In this document: piece by piece, positions 1-6,877 of the stretch
Numbering within the stretch: position 1 is the first letter of the stretch
Layout of the letters: each line of letters opens with the position of its first letter
Assembly: GCA_041623895.1 (NCBI GenBank)
Contig: JBFJVZ010000093.1
Location: 1-19,671 of the forward strand
Origin: JBFJVZ01 sp041623895
GTDB taxonomy: Bacteria > Planctomycetota > Planctomycetia > Pirellulales > Pirellulaceae
Direction: 5' to 3'
Length of the DNA: 19,671 bases
The notes under the pieces: generated by a model
Database searches by the model: none
What the model was told of the DNA's origin: nothing
The model's input: the letters and a program-made list of their open reading frames with translations, nothing else
Position numbers and translations under genes: made by a program

Positions 1-40
1 CCTGCCGAGCCGAAGCGTCGGAAAATGCTTGGCGGCTCCG

Positions 41-152
41 CGGGAGCGTCGCCCTCCCGGCGGTTGAGAAACTTGTCTGATTGTCCACCGCGCGTAACAG
101 AAAAACGTCCCAGCGGTTGAGAAACTTGTCTTTCACGCGTAACAGAAAAACG
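41..152. repeat. Intergenic direct repeats with a small hairpin
   Basis: An 18-base unit, CGGTTGAGAAACTTGTCT, occurs at 61-78 and again at 114-131. A second unit, CGCGTAACAGAAAAACG, follows each copy, at 91-107 and 136-152. The two composite copies differ only in the spacing between the units. Just before them, CGGGAG (41-46) and CTCCCG (54-59) can pair as a 6-bp stem with a 7-base loop. The block lies downstream of the minus-strand gene ending at 260. The rest of 1-259 shows no gene. It resembles dispersed intergenic repeats of planctomycete genomes; its function is unknown. Only two copies are visible, with no regular spacing, so it is not a CRISPR array. Confidence 0.75.
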
Positions 153-259
153 AGCCCGACTCTGCCAGAGAGAGAGATTCACGCAAACCTGTGACAGCAA
201 CGACCTGAAGAGGCGGTAAGACCTCTGCCGGAGGCTGAGGTGAGGAACAAAATCGCCGA

Positions 260-1387
260 TCAGTCAATCACGTTGGCTGGCTTGGGCGGCGGCGTGCCTG
301 GCGGTGGTGGCGGCGGCTTTGGTCGTGGCGGTCCCAATTCGATTCCGCCCGGGACCCAGGACGTCAGGATCCAGTTCTGATCTTCCGGTTGCCAGCCGGC
401 CAGCATGCCCGCTTCGCTGAATAGACGCCGCGCGGTCATGTAGATCTCGTAACTATCGGGCAAGACGTGGAAGCTGGCGTAATATTTTTTGACATCCAGC
501 TGACTGAGCCATTTGGTGCGGATTCGTGATCGCGGATTGACCAATTCTTTTCCACTGGCTCCGCGTCCGGCTCGCGGAATCAGACGAATTCTCGGGTAGC
601 GATTGTCGGCCACGAAATATTCAACATCAAAGAATTCATCTTGATCTTTCAGACGCTCATAGTGCTGTTTGAATTTTTCCGGGTCGATCCCGGTCTTGGG
701 ATCGCGAGCAAGCTGAAAACGGGCGATGATCGCTTTCGCTTTTTGTTCCGCGGCTTTACGAAAATATTCGATATTGACCGGATAAAGCTCATTGTCGACG
801 CACAGCACCAAAGCTTGCCGGATACCGGGCGGGGCGGGACGCGGATTGGGGATCGTGACTTGCACGTCGGCGGGAGCGGCAACTTTGGGCGTCTTGTCCA
901 GCATCGCTTCCAGGCTGGCTTTTTTCTCCAGCGAAGCAGTGATCAGCGTTTGCAACTCGTTTCGTTTCTTTTCGGTGTCCGCAATGATCTTCTTGTTCTC
1001 TTCGGCTTGCTTGCGATCGGTTTCGATCTTCATCGCAAACTCGTTCTGCTGCTTTTTCTTCTCTGCCAGCAGTTTCTTACGGCGCTCGAGCAATTCTTTT
1101 TTCTTGGCCAGTTCTTCACGTTGTTTTTTCGCATCGATATTAAGCGGATCGATCAACACTTTTCTTAATTCGTTTTCTTCATTCTTTTTCTCGATCAGTT
1201 GTTGCGTCACTTTCTGGACATCTTCCGGTTCGACTTTACTCTCCGTCATGATTTTGTCGACGACATCAGCGACACTCATCTGCGTCACGATCAGCACGAG
1301 CACCAGAATTCCAACAACGTTGGTCATCGTGTCAAGCAGTGCGTCCAAGCCGCCATCGTCGTCGTCGCGGCCACGTCGGGATGCCAT
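260..1387 (-). CDS. ExbD/MotB-like one-TM coiled-coil protein with proline-rich tail
   Basis: A 375-residue protein with one membrane segment near residues 19-37, after a charged cytoplasmic N-terminus (RRGRDDDD). Asp19 sits at the start of the segment, where ExbD, TolR and MotB carry their proton-binding Asp. Residues about 55-165 are a Lys/Glu-rich coiled coil. A folded domain follows (about 188-345), with a VLPDSYEIYMTAR segment at 308-320. The last 25 residues are mostly proline. It is the last gene of the ExbB/ExbD-like trio. The start is ATG with GAGG (1395-1398) seven bases upstream, overlapping the previous gene's stop. By family analogy it would sit in the inner membrane and couple proton flow through the ExbB-like protein to periplasmic work. 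No OmpA-type peptidoglycan-binding domain is visible, so it is not a standard MotB. The family call is moderate; the substrate or partner is unknown. Confidence 0.8.
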   Translation of the reverse strand: MASRRGRDDDDGGLDALLDTMTNVVGILVLVLIVTQMSVADVVDKIMTESKVEPEDVQKVTQQLIEKKNEENELRKVLIDPLNIDAKKQREELAKKKELLERRKKLLAEKKKQQNEFAMKIETDRKQAEENKKIIADTEKKRNELQTLITASLEKKASLEAMLDKTPKVAAPADVQVTIPNPRPAPPGIRQALVLCVDNELYPVNIEYFRKAAEQKAKAIIARFQLARDPKTGIDPEKFKQHYERLKDQDEFFDVEYFVADNRYPRIRLIPRAGRGASGKELVNPRSRIRTKWLSQLDVKKYYASFHVLPDSYEIYMTARRLFSEAGMLAGWQPEDQNWILTSWVPGGIELGPPRPKPPPPPPGTPPPKPANVID

Positions 1388-1394
1388 CTCTGTA

Positions 1395-1398
1395 CCTC
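1395..1398 (-). promoter_or_regulatory. Ribosome binding site GAGG
   Basis: GAGG lies seven bases before the ATG at 1387-1385 and overlaps the TAG stop of the preceding gene. This supports translation coupled to the upstream gene. Confidence 0.5.
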
Positions 1399-2198
1399 TA
1401 CTTCTTTTTCCGCGTAAACGCAGTCAGGTCGATACGGCCTTTGCCGACAACAGGGATCTTACCATTGCGGAGTTCCCGTTCGTCGCATAACCGCTTGCAG
1501 GCTCGGTAGGTACCCAGGCCGTCGCTGCGAACAAGAAACACGATAGAGTCATCTTTGCCATTAGCGACGGTTTCCAGCAGCTTGATAAAATCGCCATCCT
1601 TGGCCATGTCCGCGGCACGAATTCGTTTCGGCGATGGGCCGCTGTGCAGGACAATTGCGCCGGCGGCGCATTCAACGAAATGCGGTGTAAAATTCAGTCC
1701 GCTACCTTGGGGCAACACCGTCACATTGGCTTCGGAGTTGATTTTGCGTTCGGCGATTTCCTTTTCCAGCTGTGCGATCCGTTCACGAAGTGCATCGTAC
1801 TCGGCCTGCATGTCCGTTGCGGTTTCCCTGGCCTTGGGATCGATCGGCGGAATCACGATTTTGACCTTGTCTTGCTCGGCCAATTCCTTTTCGATTCGCT
1901 CCAGTTCTTCCAGCATCTCCTGCAGTTGCTGCAGCGTCATGTCCAGCAGCTTCTTCTCTTCGCGAAGTTCGAGGGCTGCTGAATTGGAGACTGCGAGCTT
2001 GCGTATCCGTTCTTCAGTCTGATCGAGCTGTTTTTGTTTTTGTTCGTAAGCTTCGATCAGAGCGACGTCGGGCGTATCGGTTTGCGCCAGAGACAAGGTG
2101 GCGATCATCATCGTCAACACGCCGATGACGCAGGCAATGATACTGAGGAACGGAAAGAGTGAGACATCGTCGTCACTGCCATGGCGGCGGCGTGGCAT
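1398..2198 (-). CDS. ExbD-like one-TM coiled-coil protein lacking the channel Asp
   Basis: A 266-residue protein with a basic/acidic N-terminus (MPRRRHGSDDD), one membrane segment at about 13-37 and a coiled coil from about 45 to 165. A C-terminal domain contains FLVRSDGLGTYRACKRL and a GKIPVVGKGRIDL end. The N-terminus aligns without gaps with the downstream 375-residue protein (shared Leu18, Val24, Gly26, Leu28), so the two look paralogous. The position of the proton-binding Asp is Ser19 here. The VRSDGLGTY region resembles VLPDSYEIY of the neighbour. The gene starts two bases after the stop of the ExbB-like gene and lies 10 bases before the next gene, which implies cotranscription. Probably an inner-membrane protein with a periplasmic coiled coil, forming a mixed complex with its neighbours (inference). 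Confidence 0.8.
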   Translation of the reverse strand: MPRRRHGSDDDVSLFPFLSIIACVIGVLTMMIATLSLAQTDTPDVALIEAYEQKQKQLDQTEERIRKLAVSNSAALELREEKKLLDMTLQQLQEMLEELERIEKELAEQDKVKIVIPPIDPKARETATDMQAEYDALRERIAQLEKEIAERKINSEANVTVLPQGSGLNFTPHFVECAAGAIVLHSGPSPKRIRAADMAKDGDFIKLLETVANGKDDSIVFLVRSDGLGTYRACKRLCDERELRNGKIPVVGKGRIDLTAFTRKKK

Positions 2199-2200
2199 CG

Positions 2201-3775
2201 TTAGCGTCTCCCGTTACGGCGTGATTTGGAGCGACCGAACCAGCCGCGTCTCGGTTCAGGTTCTTTTATCACCTGTTGCACGACGACTTGGCCGTCGCCC
2301 AGTTTTTCCAGCACGCTGCCCAAACTGGTCAGGCCGCGTTCGACTCCGGTCAGGTGACTTTGCAAGGAGGATTGAGTTTCTGAGAATGTATCGGTGACGT
2401 TTGATTGCATCGATGCGGCCTGCTCGGCAAGCTGACTCAGGCTGGCTTGGATTTGGTTGGCGGCGGCGGACATTTCTGCCAATTGTTCTTGCAATTCGGA
2501 TTGTTGCTTACGTTGTTGTTGGTGCAGCAAGGTGACGTGCCGTTGCTGCTGTTTTTCGATTCGATCGTTGACCTGGTCCCAACCGTGCGAGACGCGATCG
2601 GTGATGCGGCCGCCAATCGCATCCAGTTTCCTGAGCCATTGCTCCAGCTCGGCATGCTGAGTCGCCAGAGCTTGTTCGACTGCTTGCCGAAAGATTTCTG
2701 CATCGCTGCCGCCACCGGCAGCACCGCGTTCGGCACCTCCCTCGCGTCCGTCATTCAGTCGCCGCAACAAGTTCTCGTTGCAGTATTCGTCAACACTGGT
2801 GATCAAGTCCTCTTCGCTCTTTTGCAACGCCGAGGCGGGAATTTTGACCAGCAAGCTCATGATCAACGCCAATAACGTTGTGTCGAACGCCGTGCCCAAT
2901 CCGCCAAACACATCTTGCAAGGCTGCTTTCATGGCATCCATGCTGCCACTATCACTAAGACTGCCGGCCAGCGAAGCCACCGCGGCGCTGACGCCCATCA
3001 CGGTGCCGATGAACCCCAGAATCGGCAGGGCCCAAATAAAGACCTTCACGATTGTGTAGCTGCCGGCGACATTGTTCGCATCGATTTCCGATTGCGACTC
3101 CATCATCGTGACGGTTTCGGCGGCACTTTTGCGAACCCGAAAATGTTCGATGCCGCGGACAACACGATTGATCAGAAAACTGTCGTCACTGGCGCCGGGC
3201 AGTCCGTTGATGTTATCGATAAAACCGTCCAGCGATCCCAGCGTGATTTCCGGCGACACCTCAGTCGGGAGTACATCCAGCAGCATGGCGTTTTTTTGCT
3301 GCTTCAGATGCTGCCACTTGAGAATCAATATCGCCATCGCCCAAAACATCAGGAACGTGGTGGGAAACGGGATGGGGCCGCGGTTCCAGAACAGGGCGCC
3401 AAAATACGTATCGCGGACTGGCAACATCAAGGCGTACCAGACCAGCGCCATGCCGGCACCGATCAGCCCGCTCAGCAACAGGCTGACATCGCTACTGGCA
3501 GAATCACCGGTCGGGGCAAACCAACTTTTCTCGCGGCGTTTGCGTTTGGTAACTTTCTTTTTCGGTGTTGCCGCAGGTTTATCGGCAACGTGAATGCTGG
3601 GCAGCGCCTTTCCAGGTTCACTTTCGGACTCGCCTTCCCCGTCCCCGTACGGACTCTCTGGAATGCGAAACGTCATCTGGCAGTACGGACAAGCACGGCT
3701 CTTACCGGCCAGATTTTCCGGGACTTTCAGTGACTTGCTACAACCGGGACATTCAATTTTGAAATAGGAGGCCAT
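2201..3775 (-). CDS. MotA/TolQ/ExbB-family channel protein with N-terminal zinc ribbon
   Basis: A 524-residue protein. Cys9/Cys12 and Cys29/Cys32 (CPGC, CPYC) form a zinc ribbon at the N-terminus, followed by a charged linker. Membrane segments lie near 98-120, 135-153, 243-270 and 290-310. GFIGTVMGVSAAVASLAG (254-271) and GLGTAFDTTLLALIMSLL (292-309) match the core of the MotA/TolQ/ExbB proton-channel family. Residues about 360-500 form a Gln/Glu-rich coiled coil, and the end is very basic (RSKSRRNGRR). Standard ExbB or TolQ proteins are about 230-260 residues, so this one carries large additions at both ends. The two downstream one-TM proteins would supply the ExbD-like subunit. It probably forms an inner-membrane proton channel that drives an envelope process; the cargo is unknown. 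The ATG start has no clear Shine-Dalgarno sequence. Confidence 0.88.
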   Translation of the reverse strand: MASYFKIECPGCSKSLKVPENLAGKSRACPYCQMTFRIPESPYGDGEGESESEPGKALPSIHVADKPAATPKKKVTKRKRREKSWFAPTGDSASSDVSLLLSGLIGAGMALVWYALMLPVRDTYFGALFWNRGPIPFPTTFLMFWAMAILILKWQHLKQQKNAMLLDVLPTEVSPEITLGSLDGFIDNINGLPGASDDSFLINRVVRGIEHFRVRKSAAETVTMMESQSEIDANNVAGSYTIVKVFIWALPILGFIGTVMGVSAAVASLAGSLSDSGSMDAMKAALQDVFGGLGTAFDTTLLALIMSLLVKIPASALQKSEEDLITSVDEYCNENLLRRLNDGREGGAERGAAGGGSDAEIFRQAVEQALATQHAELEQWLRKLDAIGGRITDRVSHGWDQVNDRIEKQQQRHVTLLHQQQRKQQSELQEQLAEMSAAANQIQASLSQLAEQAASMQSNVTDTFSETQSSLQSHLTGVERGLTSLGSVLEKLGDGQVVVQQVIKEPEPRRGWFGRSKSRRNGRR

Positions 3776-3789
3776 GATTAGGGGAGAAC

Positions 3790-3921
3790 ATGAGTACGAA
3801 AAAGAATGCGATTCTCAAATCTACTTGCCCCGATTGCAATGAAGGATCCTTCGTCGTGGGCACGTGGGGGGGTGGTTGGTGTCCCATTGTATCAGCTGCC
3901 TTCGCAAGAGCGCGGCACTGA
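3790..3921 (+). CDS. Possible 43-residue cysteine-containing small protein
   Basis: A short plus-strand reading frame, divergent from the ExbB-like gene, lies in the 187-base gap between two minus-strand genes. AGGGGAG ends three bases before the ATG, a better ribosome site than those of most genes here. The product has a CPDC motif at residues 13-16, a later CP pair, and a Gly/Trp-rich stretch (GTWGGGW). This vaguely recalls half of a zinc ribbon. I do not recognise the family. It could be a real small protein, a decayed gene end or chance. No other gene is visible in this gap. A TACAAT box on the minus strand (3891-3886) lacks a good -35 partner. Confidence 0.25.
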   Translation: MSTKKNAILKSTCPDCNEGSFVVGTWGGGWCPIVSAAFARARH

Positions 3922-3962
3922 TGTGGCGATTCTCTGCCGGCCGGGCGAGGGGAAGGTTTCGC

Positions 3963-4841
3963 TCACTCCGTGTCTACCGACGGATACTTCTCCGACCCCC
4001 AATTCTTCAGCCGCCTGACGGCGTGATCGCTGATCGATGCCGGCTCCCAGGGGTCAATTCCATCGATGGGGGCGTCCCATTTGCGCAGCAACTGCAAAGC
4101 CGAAAGCTGATGTGCGAGATTACCGCTGGCCAGCAAATCGATGGCCGGACCAGCGGCGTGTTGCGGAATTTCACCCAACCGGTTCAGCACGACACGACGC
4201 GCCGTGACATCGCGAATCGCCATCAAGCTGATCAGCGTGTCGATGTCACTTTCGTCAAGCTCTTGGATGTCTTTGGCCAACAATCCTGGCATTTGAGCTT
4301 TCGTTCGCTGGTAACTGTCGTCCAACCATTGGGTCAGTTCTGAAACCGGGGCATAACCATCGCGGCTCACGGTTACGATTCCGTCCGAGGAGAGCAGTCG
4401 CAGTGCGGGCAGTGCGTTGGCCCGCAATTCGCGCGCGTCATTGACTTCATCGTCCGCATTGATTTTCGCCAGGACCCACTTTTCGGAAAACTCCTGCTCC
4501 GCTTCGCCCTGCAGTTCTTCCTGCAGTTTTTCACAAAATCCACACCAAGGCGCGCCGACGATGGCGAAGATTGGTTTACCGTTTTCGCGAGCGGCGTCAA
4601 TCGCTTGCTCAAGCGTTGGATGCCAAACGACAGCGGAGTCGTCCACGACGTTTGCGTTGGTTGCGGCATTGGAGTCGGCAACTTCTTTGACGCTCTCGAT
4701 GGCATCAGCAACAGCATGCTTTAGTTGATCCAGCAAGGACGGCGGATCGTCTTCCGCAATCACAATCTGAGGCAACGAAGCCACGGCAAGGGCACACGCG
4801 ATCAACATCGGCAAGCCAATTAATCTTAAATGGGGATCCAC
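3963..4841 (-). CDS. Exported thioredoxin-fold protein with CGFC motif
   Basis: A 292-residue protein. Residues 1-29 are a signal peptide (hydrophobic core about 7-24, then IAEDD). A thioredoxin-like domain runs from about 70 to 180. It contains APWCGFCEKL with the redox pair Cys100/Cys103 and a cis-Pro region at ANALPALRLL. The C-terminal part (about 195-260) has short helical repeats (LISLMAIRDVTARRVVLNRL and similar) that look HEAT-like. The start is GTG with GGAG five bases upstream. The gene follows the UshA-like cytochrome gene by 24 bases. Thioredoxin-fold proteins of this type reduce or exchange disulfides, or serve cytochrome c maturation, in the periplasm. Pairing with the c-type haem protein suggests a shared redox role, for example keeping CxxCH cysteines reduced; that is inference. 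Confidence 0.85.
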   Translation of the reverse strand: MDPHLRLIGLPMLIACALAVASLPQIVIAEDDPPSLLDQLKHAVADAIESVKEVADSNAATNANVVDDSAVVWHPTLEQAIDAARENGKPIFAIVGAPWCGFCEKLQEELQGEAEQEFSEKWVLAKINADDEVNDARELRANALPALRLLSSDGIVTVSRDGYAPVSELTQWLDDSYQRTKAQMPGLLAKDIQELDESDIDTLISLMAIRDVTARRVVLNRLGEIPQHAAGPAIDLLASGNLAHQLSALQLLRKWDAPIDGIDPWEPASISDHAVRRLKNWGSEKYPSVDTE

Positions 4842-4846
4842 AACAT

Positions 4847-4850
4847 CTCC
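4847..4850 (-). promoter_or_regulatory. Ribosome binding site GGAG deciding a GTG start
   Basis: GGAG lies five bases before the GTG at 4841-4839. This favours GTG as the start of the thioredoxin-fold gene and leaves a complete signal peptide. Confidence 0.55.
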
Positions 4851-4865
4851 AAGTTAATATCAGCA

Positions 4866-6164
4866 CTACAATGACGCGTCCGATTCTTTTTCGGCTTTGT
4901 TCCCATGTGCGATTTCAGCCCAGTAGCTATCGTACTCGAACGTCGGGCTATTCTCGTGGTCGTGACAGCTGATGCATTGTTCCTTGGCCACGAACGGCGT
5001 GCGGATCGTTGGCTCCGCCACGTGTCGCTGCGAAGGTCCATGACAGTTCTCGCAGCCGACATCCACCAGCGACTTTGAATCAGCAACGGTTTCAAATCCA
5101 CGGTTCAATCCGTAACCGGTGGTATGGCATCGCTGACAAGCCGGATCGACTTGCGCGCCGGTCGTTTGCAGCGAGTGCCAGGCATGAGCATGTGCCGAGT
5201 CGTGCCACAGCGCGTTGTCCACTTGGTGGCAGGCATTGCAAGATTCCGATCCGGAGATCTGTTGACTTTCAGCGGTTACCAGTCGCGTGGAAACGAATTG
5301 CGTCTCGGAGGGGGCAAAGTCGGCTTCGGCGAGTCGCTCGTAAAACGCTCTTAAGTTTTCTTGCTGCTGGGAAGATTCTTCGATATCTGCGCTGACTTCG
5401 ACAATCTCCGCCAAAGCGGTTCCTGTTACCGGTAATTCCATTTGCAGCAGAAACTTGCCTTTGTTGGTACTGCTGCCGACCAGCACGTGCCCGACCATGT
5501 TTGGGGGAACGACTTGTCCGGTTGGGCCGCCCAATACCGCGTCGACGTCCGGCAGTTTCCTTGCTAGTTCTTTGAGTTCTGGTTCTTCCATGTAGGCCAA
5601 GACAATGATGCGGTCAGCCTGCCGTCCGCGAATCGCATCGTAAACACTCCGGTAGGGATCGATGGCCCGCAGGTCGTCGCCAACAAGTTTGGGATCAACG
5701 ACTCCGGTGACCGCAATCTTTTGGCCGCCGCGTGCGATCATTCGCACCGCCGGCGCGATCGGTTGGTCGTCGCGGTCGCGCAGGTTGGCCGAAACAAAGG
5801 GAACATTTAGATCCTCGGTTAGCTTTCTTAATTGGGCGGCAGTGAATTGCGTTTCGGGGCCGCCGATGTTAAAGGCGTCCAAGTCCATCTTCATTTGGCC
5901 GGCCAGGATCGCGCGGAGCTTGACGTAATCGTAAGGCGAGTTTCCGACCACGGCGCCGCCAACATCCAACGCCATCACGGGCACCACATCGCGGGCGGTG
6001 CGAATCAGCGTTGCGCGACGGGAAAGACCACCCGACTGATTGGATGTGCATCCACAGGGCGTGATCCAGCCGGCGGTATCCCCACTGATAAAGACGGTGA
6101 CGTCTTGTGGTTGCCGGCCACAGCCGACGGTAAACAGAAGTACTGCGAGAATCGTTAATCGCAT
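4866..6164 (-). CDS. UshA/metallophosphatase-like domain fused to a tetrahaem cytochrome c
   Basis: A 432-residue exported protein. The N-terminus (MRLTILAVLLFTVGC) is a signal peptide with a possible lipobox at Cys15. Residues about 20-260 follow the order of UshA-type 5'-nucleotidase/metallophosphatase domains. The usual metal-ligand motifs are replaced: GG for GD at 69-70, GGPE for GNHE at 101-104, and GGPTG for GGHxH at 212-216. It is probably not a metal-dependent phosphatase. A CGC motif is at 37-39. Four CxxCH haem sites lie at 309-313, 343-347, 371-375 and 397-401, as in cytochrome c554-like proteins. A further in-frame start at 6254 would overlap the DUF4159 gene; the ATG at 6164 is eight bases after that gene's stop and fits the signal peptide. 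Likely an envelope electron-transfer protein with a scaffold or sensor domain. Confidence 0.88.
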   Translation of the reverse strand: MRLTILAVLLFTVGCGRQPQDVTVFISGDTAGWITPCGCTSNQSGGLSRRATLIRTARDVVPVMALDVGGAVVGNSPYDYVKLRAILAGQMKMDLDAFNIGGPETQFTAAQLRKLTEDLNVPFVSANLRDRDDQPIAPAVRMIARGGQKIAVTGVVDPKLVGDDLRAIDPYRSVYDAIRGRQADRIIVLAYMEEPELKELARKLPDVDAVLGGPTGQVVPPNMVGHVLVGSSTNKGKFLLQMELPVTGTALAEIVEVSADIEESSQQQENLRAFYERLAEADFAPSETQFVSTRLVTAESQQISGSESCNACHQVDNALWHDSAHAHAWHSLQTTGAQVDPACQRCHTTGYGLNRGFETVADSKSLVDVGCENCHGPSQRHVAEPTIRTPFVAKEQCISCHDHENSPTFEYDSYWAEIAHGNKAEKESDASL

Positions 6165-6172
6165 GCCAATGA

Positions 6173-6877
6173 TCAATGCAGCAGTGAGTAGACCAGAATG
6201 TTGACGTTGACCATTTCGGCGTTGGTAATCTCGTTGCCGCCGCAACAACAACAACCTTTTTTGTGCTTGGTGTCATTCAATCCGTCTTGGCTGTACAAGA
6301 CGCCCAGCCTGCTGCCGATATGAATTCCCTCCAATGGTTTCGGCGTACCTTTCTTTGCGTTCAATCGTTCGATGTCGTAAACGGTATGAAAGATCAAATG
6401 ATCCATCGAAATTGGTTCCATGGGAATATCCGCAAAGACTTTGGCCATTTCACGGCGAAACGATGCGTCCCATTCGGTTGATGAGCAGCCGGCGGACGCC
6501 AGCAACAAACCGCCTTGCTGAATGAAAGTGCGCAAATTCCTCCGCTCCGCTGCGGTCATCGTGAACGCGCCTTCACCGGTCATGATCAGCAACGGAAAAC
6601 CGTAAACTTCTTCTTCCGACAGCTTGACCGAATGCAATTTACCACTGGTGGTGATCGCGGAATCTTTTTCGGCGCGGGTCAGGAAATGGTCCGCAAAGCA
6701 TTCACTGCTCTTGTCGCTCGCGTAAACGACGTGAGCCACGGACACGGTACTCTCCGATTCCCCGCCAACTTGCGACGAATCGGCGATCACGTTGGTGAGC
6801 GGAGTATCTTCAGCCAGCGACATCACCGCAGTGAGCAACAGGGTGCAGACCAGACCACACGATCGAAAAATACTCAT
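6173..6877 (-). CDS. DUF4159 exported protein
   Basis: A 234-residue protein with a signal peptide (residues 1-22, hydrophobic core 8-21, then LAEDT). The rest matches the DUF4159 pattern: FPLLIMTGEGAFTMTAAERRNL near 94-115, GGLLLASAGCSS near 122-133, and an end that runs through CCCCGGNEITNAEMVNVNIL (209-228). The four consecutive cysteines at 209-212 are striking and may bind metal, form disulfides or be redox active. Its ATG overlaps the TGA of the upstream 966-residue protein gene (ATGA), so translation is probably coupled. DUF4159 genes are known to sit beside MoxR, DUF58 and VWA genes. The molecular role is unknown; periplasmic location is predicted from the signal peptide. Confidence 0.85.
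   Translation of the reverse strand: MSIFRSCGLVCTLLLTAVMSLAEDTPLTNVIADSSQVGGESESTVSVAHVVYASDKSSECFADHFLTRAEKDSAITTSGKLHSVKLSEEEVYGFPLLIMTGEGAFTMTAAERRNLRTFIQQGGLLLASAGCSSTEWDASFRREMAKVFADIPMEPISMDHLIFHTVYDIERLNAKKGTPKPLEGIHIGSRLGVLYSQDGLNDTKHKKGCCCCGGNEITNAEMVNVNILVYSLLH

Noticed and set aside
61..152. CRISPR array
   Set aside because: There are only two repeat copies, with unequal spacing and no spacers of constant length. No cas genes are visible.
2915..3733. A long plus-strand open frame opposite the ExbB-like gene
   Set aside because: It is antisense to a protein with clear channel-family motifs. Its translation is rich in His, Arg and Gln with no domain, as expected for a shadow of the real frame.
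260..3775. A Zorya defence system
   Set aside because: The MotA-like protein has a long tail, but the partners lack an OmpA domain and no ZorC, ZorD or ZorE-like gene is present. The neighbours are MoxR/VWA and redox genes instead.
3886..3891. Minus-strand TACAAT as a -10 box for the ExbB-like gene
   Set aside because: No reasonable -35 hexamer lies 16-18 bases upstream.
6165..6254. Longer N-terminus for the UshA-like cytochrome protein
   Set aside because: It would overlap the DUF4159 gene and put an Arg/Gln-rich stretch before an evident signal peptide. The ATG at 6164 lies just after the upstream stop.
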